In this document: in pieces, positions 3,705 to 7,556 of the stretch
How positions within the stretch are numbered: the stretch's first letter is position 1
Layout: each line of letters opens with the position of its first letter
Source of the DNA: Pseudomonadota bacterium
GTDB lineage: Bacteria > Pseudomonadota > Alphaproteobacteria > Rhizobiales > Xanthobacteraceae
Assembly (NCBI GenBank): GCA_023431725.1
Contig: JAEYVN010000133.1
Coordinates: forward strand, 1 to 7,556
Reading direction: 5' to 3'
Length of the DNA stretch: 7,556 bases
Notes under the pieces: generated by a model
Seen by the model: only the letters and a program-made list of their open reading frames with translations
Database searches by the model: none
What the model was told of the DNA's origin: nothing
Made by a program: the position numbers and the translations under genes

Positions 3705-5819
3705 TCAGCGGAACAGGCGGCTGAAAAAGTCCTGCGGACCGTTGACCTGCTGCTGGCCGCGGCGTGCGTTCGGGCCATTGGAGGCCTGGCGCGATTGGAA
3801 CCAGTCCGAGAACGGGCTCGCGTCGCGGGCCTCGCGGGCCCCCTCGAAGCGAAGCTGGTCCTGGCTGATGTTGGTTCCGGTCGGCGCCCGCGGGGTGGCG
3901 ACGTCGGCGACCCGCCGCTCGTCACCGCGCACGATGGCGAAGTAACGGGCATCGAGGCTGTAGATGTCGTCGCGGATCTGCAGGTTGCCGGCATCATCCA
4001 CGAACGCGGTCTGATAGGTCAGGTGGACCGGCAGCTGCGTCGGGAAGTTGATGTTGATTTCCGACGGGCCGTACATCGAGCGCAGTCTTTCCGCCGTGTA
4101 CTTCTCGTTGGGCATCACCAGCGACAGGACCTTCTCGCCATACATGAGCGGATTTTCGACCCGCATACAGCCATGGCTGTAGGCGCGCTTGTCATGGGCG
4201 AACAGGTGCTTGTCCGGCGTGTCGTGCTGATAGACGAGGAACTTGTTGGGGAAGTTGAAGCGGATGCGGCCGAGCGCATTGCGGTCGCCCGGCGGCTGAT
4301 AGATGCGCACGGTGCCGTCGCTCTTTTGCTCCATGCGCAGGCCCATGCGTTCGAGCACGCCCGGATCCTGGCGGACCGCCGGCAGGTATTCCTTGGCAAT
4401 GATCGACGGCGGCACGTTCCAGGTCGGATTGACCGTGATGAACTTCATCGAGCCGGTCATCAGCGGCGTCGCCTGGCTCGGCTTGCCGACCACGACCTTG
4501 GTTTCCCAGTAAAGCTGCTGATCCTTGTACAGGCGCATGCGATACTCGGGGATATTGAGCATCACGTAGTTCTTGCCGAGGTCGCGCGGCATCCAGCGCC
4601 AGCGCTCCATGTTGGCGGCAATGATGTCGGCCGTGCGTTCGCGCTTCTGCACGCCGTTCAGCGCACGGATCGTGGCAGGGCCGACGACACCGTCGGCGCT
4701 GAGACCGGCACCCTGCTGGAACTTCTTCACCGCCTCCACGACATCCTTGTCATAGACCGGGTTGCTGGCATCGCCGGCGACCTTCAGGCGCTTGCGCAGC
4801 AGCGGCACGCGGGAATCTTCGGCATCGACCCTGAACTTGCCGCCATCGGGAATGCGGACGACCTCTTCGGTCGGCGCCGCGCTCTTGCCGCGCGCTTCGG
4901 CGAGCTTGGCCTTCAGCTTTTTGTATTGCGGATGCTGCGGCTGATAGGAATCCAGCGCCTGCTTGAGATTGTCGCTGCCGGACACATTCGCCAGCACCTC
5001 GGCCGGTTCCGGCGTGTTGAGTTCGAAGCCGATGTCGTTGCTGATGCGCGAATAATGCACGCGGCCGATCGAGGCATGGCGCGCGTATTCCAGCAATTCG
5101 CCGGTCAGCCGCAATTCGGCTTCGGCGAGCGCATCGAGATCGCCGGCCTTGAAGCTCGGCGCCGGATAATCCGCCGGCTCCATGCCGTCGGCATCGACGG
5201 TCTGCAGATAGGCGACGGCGGCGGCACCGCGGGCGGTCTGCTTCTGGCCGTCGGTCCAGACCGGCGCGTAGTTGCGCTCCTTGTAGAAGGCTTCGGCGGC
5301 GGCGCGCTCGGCCGGGCGCGCGAAATAGCGGCTGGCGTTCTTGGTGGTGAGCAAATCGCGCAGCTTGTCGGTGAAGGCCGGATCGATCTCGGCCGCCTTG
5401 GCGGGGGCAGGAATTGCGGCCGTCGGAGCCGCCGGTGCGGCAGCCGGAGCAGTCGCTGTGGACGGAGCAGCCGGTTCGCTGGCCGGCGCCGGGGTCGGGG
5501 CAGCCGTAGCAGCCGGCGCGGGCTCGCTGGCCGGTGCTTCAGCAGCCGGAGCGGGCGCCGGTGTGGATGCCTGATTCGCCGGCTGGGTCGCGATATCGGC
5601 GGGAGCAGCATTCACCGAGCCGGTATTGGCCGGCAGCGGCGTCATCACATCCGTCGCTTGCGGCGGCGGGGGCAGCGTCGTGTCCGGCACCGGAATGCGC
5701 GATTCGACGTTGGCTTTTTCTTGCGGATCGACGGATTGTGAATACGCGGGAACAGAAACTCCGAGCACCAGAGCGAGCGCGCTGCTCGCCAGAATGCGGT
5801 CGAATAGGGGGCCGCGCAT
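3705..5819 (-). CDS. Exported L,D-transpeptidase (YcbB/LdtD type, YkuD catalytic domain)
   Basis: The protein has 704 residues. Residues 1-29 form a classic signal peptide (hydrophobic ALALVLGVSVPAYSQS). A Pro/Ala-rich linker (about 45-142) follows, then a mixed scaffold region (about 145-330) corresponding to the N-terminal part of YcbB-type enzymes. A peptidoglycan-binding type 1 domain lies at about 335-390 (VVEAVKKFQQGAGLSADGVVG), and the YkuD domain at about 416-575. The catalytic motif SHGCMRV places the nucleophile at C551 with H549 beside it and H532 upstream (VYQHDTP). The family forms 3-3 cross-links between mDAP residues in the periplasm, replacing penicillin-binding-protein 4-3 links and resisting most beta-lactams except carbapenems. 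About 130 residues after the catalytic domain are polar and end in FFSRLFR. The start is fixed by GAGGAG six bases upstream. The next gene downstream is a DUF882 peptidase, matching the E. coli ycbB-ycbK neighbourhood. Confidence 0.95.
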   Translation of the reverse strand: MRGPLFDRILASSALALVLGVSVPAYSQSVDPQEKANVESRIPVPDTTLPPPPQATDVMTPLPANTGSVNAAPADIATQPANQASTPAPAPAAEAPASEPAPAATAAPTPAPASEPAAPSTATAPAAAPAAPTAAIPAPAKAAEIDPAFTDKLRDLLTTKNASRYFARPAERAAAEAFYKERNYAPVWTDGQKQTARGAAAVAYLQTVDADGMEPADYPAPSFKAGDLDALAEAELRLTGELLEYARHASIGRVHYSRISNDIGFELNTPEPAEVLANVSGSDNLKQALDSYQPQHPQYKKLKAKLAEARGKSAAPTEEVVRIPDGGKFRVDAEDSRVPLLRKRLKVAGDASNPVYDKDVVEAVKKFQQGAGLSADGVVGPATIRALNGVQKRERTADIIAANMERWRWMPRDLGKNYVMLNIPEYRMRLYKDQQLYWETKVVVGKPSQATPLMTGSMKFITVNPTWNVPPSIIAKEYLPAVRQDPGVLERMGLRMEQKSDGTVRIYQPPGDRNALGRIRFNFPNKFLVYQHDTPDKHLFAHDKRAYSHGCMRVENPLMYGEKVLSLVMPNEKYTAERLRSMYGPSEININFPTQLPVHLTYQTAFVDDAGNLQIRDDIYSLDARYFAIVRGDERRVADVATPRAPTGTNISQDQLRFEGAREARDASPFSDWFQSRQASNGPNARRGQQQVNGPQDFFSRLFR
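5402..5609 (-). repeat. Pro/Ala-rich low-complexity coding tract in the L,D-transpeptidase gene
   Basis: The region encodes an Ala/Pro/Thr/Ser/Glu linker joining the signal peptide to the folded domains. At DNA level, GGYTCGCTGGCCGGYGC occurs at 5473 and 5521, 48 bases apart, giving APASEP at residues 95-100 and 111-116. This suggests repeat expansion by slippage. Such a linker plausibly spans part of the periplasm. Confidence 0.6.
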
Positions 5820-5825
5820 TACATT

Positions 5826-5831
5826 CTCCTC
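5826..5831 (-). promoter_or_regulatory. Shine-Dalgarno fixing the L,D-transpeptidase start
   Basis: GAGGAG lies six bases upstream of ATG 5819 on the minus strand. The open frame continues 34 codons further upstream to 5921, but those residues are not signal-peptide-like, and starting at 5819 places a clean signal peptide at residue 1. Confidence 0.85.
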
Positions 5832-5870
5832 AGCCAATTCCCGAAGGACGACGGGTTTATCGCGTGTCGG

Positions 5871-5892
5871 GCAGCATAACCTGATGTGCTGC
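5871..5892. repeat. Inverted repeat upstream of the L,D-transpeptidase gene
   Basis: GCAGCA (5871-5876) and TGCTGC (5887-5892) form a 6-bp dyad with a 10-base spacer, 52-73 bases before the start codon. TGCTGC recurs at 5925-5930. It may be an operator or part of the leader; the regulator is unknown, and no convincing sigma-70 or sigma-54 promoter was found next to it. Confidence 0.3.
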
Positions 5893-5929
5893 AAGAGATG
5901 CGAAATTTTGTGGCCAATCAATGCTGCTG

Positions 5930-5963
5930 CGGCAATAACGCGAGGTTCGACGCGTTATTGCCG
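5930..5963 (-). terminator. 13-bp perfect stem-loop after the response regulator gene
   Basis: CGGCAATAACGCG (5930-5942) and its exact complement (5951-5963) flank an 8-base loop, seven bases past the response regulator stop at 5971. No T-run follows, so it may act as a weak intrinsic terminator or a 3'-end stabiliser. It implies that the L,D-transpeptidase is mainly transcribed from its own promoter. Confidence 0.6.
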
Positions 5964-5970
5964 GGGATTG

Positions 5971-7452
5971 TTACTCGGCGGACACGGCGTCGGAGCGCTT
6001 GGTTTTTTCCGGGTCGGACAGGCCGAGACCCTCGAGCTTGCGATAGAGGGTCGAACGTCCGATTTGCAGGCGGCGGGCCACTTCCGACATCTGCCCGCGG
6101 TAATGGGCGATGGCGTAGCGGATGATATCGGCCTCCAGTTCCTCCAGCGGCCGCAGGTGATCGCCGTCCAGCAGAGCCAGGTGATTGGGGTGGAAGGCTG
6201 GCATGGTCTCGATCATGAGATCTTCGGGTGCCCGGCCATGGTCCGGAACCAGTGACGCGGCGGAACCCTCATCGGCCTCGTGATTGGCGAATTGCGGGAA
6301 CTCGCGCAGACCAACGTCGTCGCCTTCCGCAAGGACGACGGCACGGAAGACCGCGTTCTCAAGCTGGCGGACGTTGCCGGGCCACCGCAGGCTTCGCAGC
6401 AACGCCAATGCGTCGCCTGACACCGTCTTGATGGGCTTTCCCTCCTCCGCGGAGAAGCGCGCGAGGAAGTGGCGGATCAAGTCCGGGATATCCTCAGGAC
6501 GGTGGCGCAGCGGCGGTACCGAAAGCGGGAAGACATGGAGCCGGTAGAACAGGTCCTCGCGGAACCGGCCGGCACGCACATCGGCCATCAGGTTGCGATT
6601 GGTGGCCGACATCACCCGCACATCCACCGGTATGCTGCGGCGTGCGCCCACCGGTTCGATCTCGCCTTCCTGAAGCGCCCGCAGCAGCTTCACCTGAGCG
6701 GAAGGGGGCAATTCGCCCACTTCGTCGAGGAACAGCGTGCCGCCATGGGCTTCGGCGAATTTGCCGACATGCTTTTCGGTCGCGCCGGTGAAGGCGCCAC
6801 GCTCGTGGCCGAACAGGATCGACTCGACGAGGTTGTCAGGAATCGCGCCGCAGTTCACGGCTACGAAAGGCTTGGCGCGGCGGTCACCGCTGCCATGGAT
6901 GGCGCGTGCGACCAGTTCCTTGCCGACGCCGGATTCACCTTCGATCAGCACCGGGATCGTCGACGAGGCGGCTTTTTGCGCCTGGTTCAGAACCGCCCGC
7001 ATGATGTCGCTGCGGGTGACGATGTCGCGAAAGCTCAGCGTGCCGGACTGGCTGCGCTTGATCCGCTGCAATTCTCCGGCGAGTGCGCTGGTGTTGAGCG
7101 CGTTCTTCAACGAGACCTGCAGGCGTTCCGGGCTCGCCGGCTTGACGACGAAGTCGGATGCGCCGGCCCGCATGGCGGAAATGACATTGTCGATGCCGCC
7201 ATGAGCAGTCTGCACGATGACCGGGATCGAGATGCCGTCGCTGCGCATACGCGAGAGCAGGCCAAGTCCGTCAAGATCGGGCATCACCAGATCGAGGATC
7301 ATGCCATCGATGCGGGTGTCGCCGCTCAGGATGCGCAGCGCTTCCTCGCCGCCTTCAGCGAGGATCACGTCGTAACCAAACTTGCGCACCATGTTTTCGA
7401 GCAGGCGACGCTGGACCGGATCGTCATCGACAACAAGGATGCACTCGGACAT
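5971..7452 (-). CDS. NtrC-family sigma-54-dependent response regulator
   Basis: The protein has 493 residues in three domains. The receiver domain (about 3-118) has the acidic cluster D9-D11, phosphoacceptor D54 (MILDLVMPD), T82 and K104. The AAA+ domain (about 140-375) has Walker A GESGVGKE (172-179), the sigma-54 contact loop GAFTGA (219-224), Walker B TLFLDE (D243, E244) and arginine fingers R298 and R304 in FREDLFYRL. A Fis-type helix-turn-helix follows (about 434-475, VARRLQIGRSTLYRKL). It should bind upstream enhancers and activate sigma-54 promoters after phosphorylation; all key residues are present. The region between AAA+ and HTH (about 385-430) is acidic and probably a flexible linker. 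ATG 7452 is preferred because receiver domains usually begin right at ILVVDDD; GTG 7485 and ATG 7482 are in-frame alternatives. No cognate kinase is visible. The transpeptidase gene follows 151 bases downstream, making it a candidate target. Confidence 0.95.
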   Translation of the reverse strand: MSECILVVDDDPVQRRLLENMVRKFGYDVILAEGGEEALRILSGDTRIDGMILDLVMPDLDGLGLLSRMRSDGISIPVIVQTAHGGIDNVISAMRAGASDFVVKPASPERLQVSLKNALNTSALAGELQRIKRSQSGTLSFRDIVTRSDIMRAVLNQAQKAASSTIPVLIEGESGVGKELVARAIHGSGDRRAKPFVAVNCGAIPDNLVESILFGHERGAFTGATEKHVGKFAEAHGGTLFLDEVGELPPSAQVKLLRALQEGEIEPVGARRSIPVDVRVMSATNRNLMADVRAGRFREDLFYRLHVFPLSVPPLRHRPEDIPDLIRHFLARFSAEEGKPIKTVSGDALALLRSLRWPGNVRQLENAVFRAVVLAEGDDVGLREFPQFANHEADEGSAASLVPDHGRAPEDLMIETMPAFHPNHLALLDGDHLRPLEELEADIIRYAIAHYRGQMSEVARRLQIGRSTLYRKLEGLGLSDPEKTKRSDAVSAE

Positions 7453-7457
7453 GAACT

Positions 7458-7512
7458 CTCTCGACGCGCTGAATAGCGGCATCACTGTGCCGTTTCGGGG
7501 CAGTGTCGAGAG
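7458..7512 (-). promoter_or_regulatory. Possible leader structure masking the response regulator ribosome binding site
   Basis: CTCTCGAC (7458-7465) and GTCGAGAG (7505-7512) are exact complements 39 bases apart, with a smaller dyad CGGCA/TGCCG (7477-7492) between them. In the minus-strand mRNA the downstream arm contains the purine-rich GAGAG that serves as the only Shine-Dalgarno candidate for ATG 7452. Pairing could therefore limit translation. It applies only if transcription starts upstream of 7512, which is not shown. Confidence 0.3.
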
Positions 7513-7539
7513 TTTCGCTTAATACCGTGTTAAGCGAAA
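7513..7539. promoter_or_regulatory. Perfect 10-bp dyad with CtrA-like TTAA-N7-TTAA motif
   Basis: TTTCGCTTAA (7513-7522) and TTAAGCGAAA (7530-7539) are exact complements separated by 7 bases. The inner halves read TTAA-N7-TTAA, the spacing of the alphaproteobacterial CtrA site (TTAA-N7-TTAAC, final C missing on the plus strand). It is centred 74 bases upstream of ATG 7452. Alternatively it is the 3' stem-loop of a gene lying beyond the right edge; no T-run follows it on the minus strand. Confidence 0.45.
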
Positions 7540-7556
7540 TTTACGCGGTTAAATCC

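Noticed and set aside
3678..5741. 687-codon open frame on the plus strand opposite the L,D-transpeptidase
   Set aside because: It is the antisense shadow of a high-GC gene whose minus-strand product has a signal peptide and YkuD catalytic residues; the plus-strand translation has long Arg/Gly runs and no domain.
6469..7476. 335-codon plus-strand open frame opposite the response regulator
   Set aside because: Antisense shadow; the minus strand encodes all the key NtrC-family motifs.
1..7556. Mobile elements, CRISPR arrays, tRNA or rRNA genes
   Set aside because: No transposase-like protein, spaced repeat array, target duplication or cloverleaf-like sequence was seen on either strand.

Overview
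The window looks like chromosomal DNA of an alphaproteobacterium, most likely in the Bradyrhizobium / Rhodopseudomonas / Afipia group. That placement is inferred from protein character: a DUF882 peptidase with a long Ala/Ser-rich tail, a Pro/Ala-rich L,D-transpeptidase and an NtrC-type regulator of a kind familiar from these genera. Alphaproteobacterial-style regulatory motifs (FNR/FixK-like, EcfG-like and CtrA-like) agree with it. No similarity search was possible, so genus is not resolved.

Left part, plus strand (1-1731). A gene tail ends at 81. An AT-rich control region (82-257) follows, with several small dyads and a near-consensus FNR/FixK-type box. Next is a small four-cysteine zinc-ribbon-like protein (258-605), then a 61-residue single-span membrane protein (661-846). 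A 276-base gap holds a 10-base direct repeat and a possible general-stress (EcfG-type) promoter. It leads to an HdeD/DUF308 six-span membrane protein (1123-1731) with a near-perfect Shine-Dalgarno.

Right part, minus strand (1781-7452), in order of transcription: a sigma-54-dependent NtrC-type response regulator (7452-5971), a YkuD-family L,D-transpeptidase of the YcbB/LdtD type (5819-3705), and a DUF882/M15 (YcbK/MepK-type) murein peptidase (3460-1781). Both gaps between these genes contain a long perfect stem-loop (13 and 16 bp). A 10-bp perfect dyad containing TTAA-N7-TTAA lies upstream of the regulator. The genes therefore look like separately controlled units, although their order is probably functionally meaningful.

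How the genes may work together: the transpeptidase should make 3-3 (mDAP-mDAP) peptidoglycan cross-links and the DUF882 peptidase should cut peptide cross-links, including 3-3 ones if it behaves like MepK. E. coli carries the same neighbour pair (ycbB-ycbK). The adjacent response regulator has no sensor kinase inside the window and is a candidate, unproven, regulator of this wall-remodelling pair. HdeD converges on the peptidase gene and is probably a separate envelope-stress function. I found no mobile element, CRISPR array, tRNA or rRNA. The most unusual points are the regulatory dyads, the uncharacterised C-terminal region of the DUF882 protein, and the two small unknown genes on the left.
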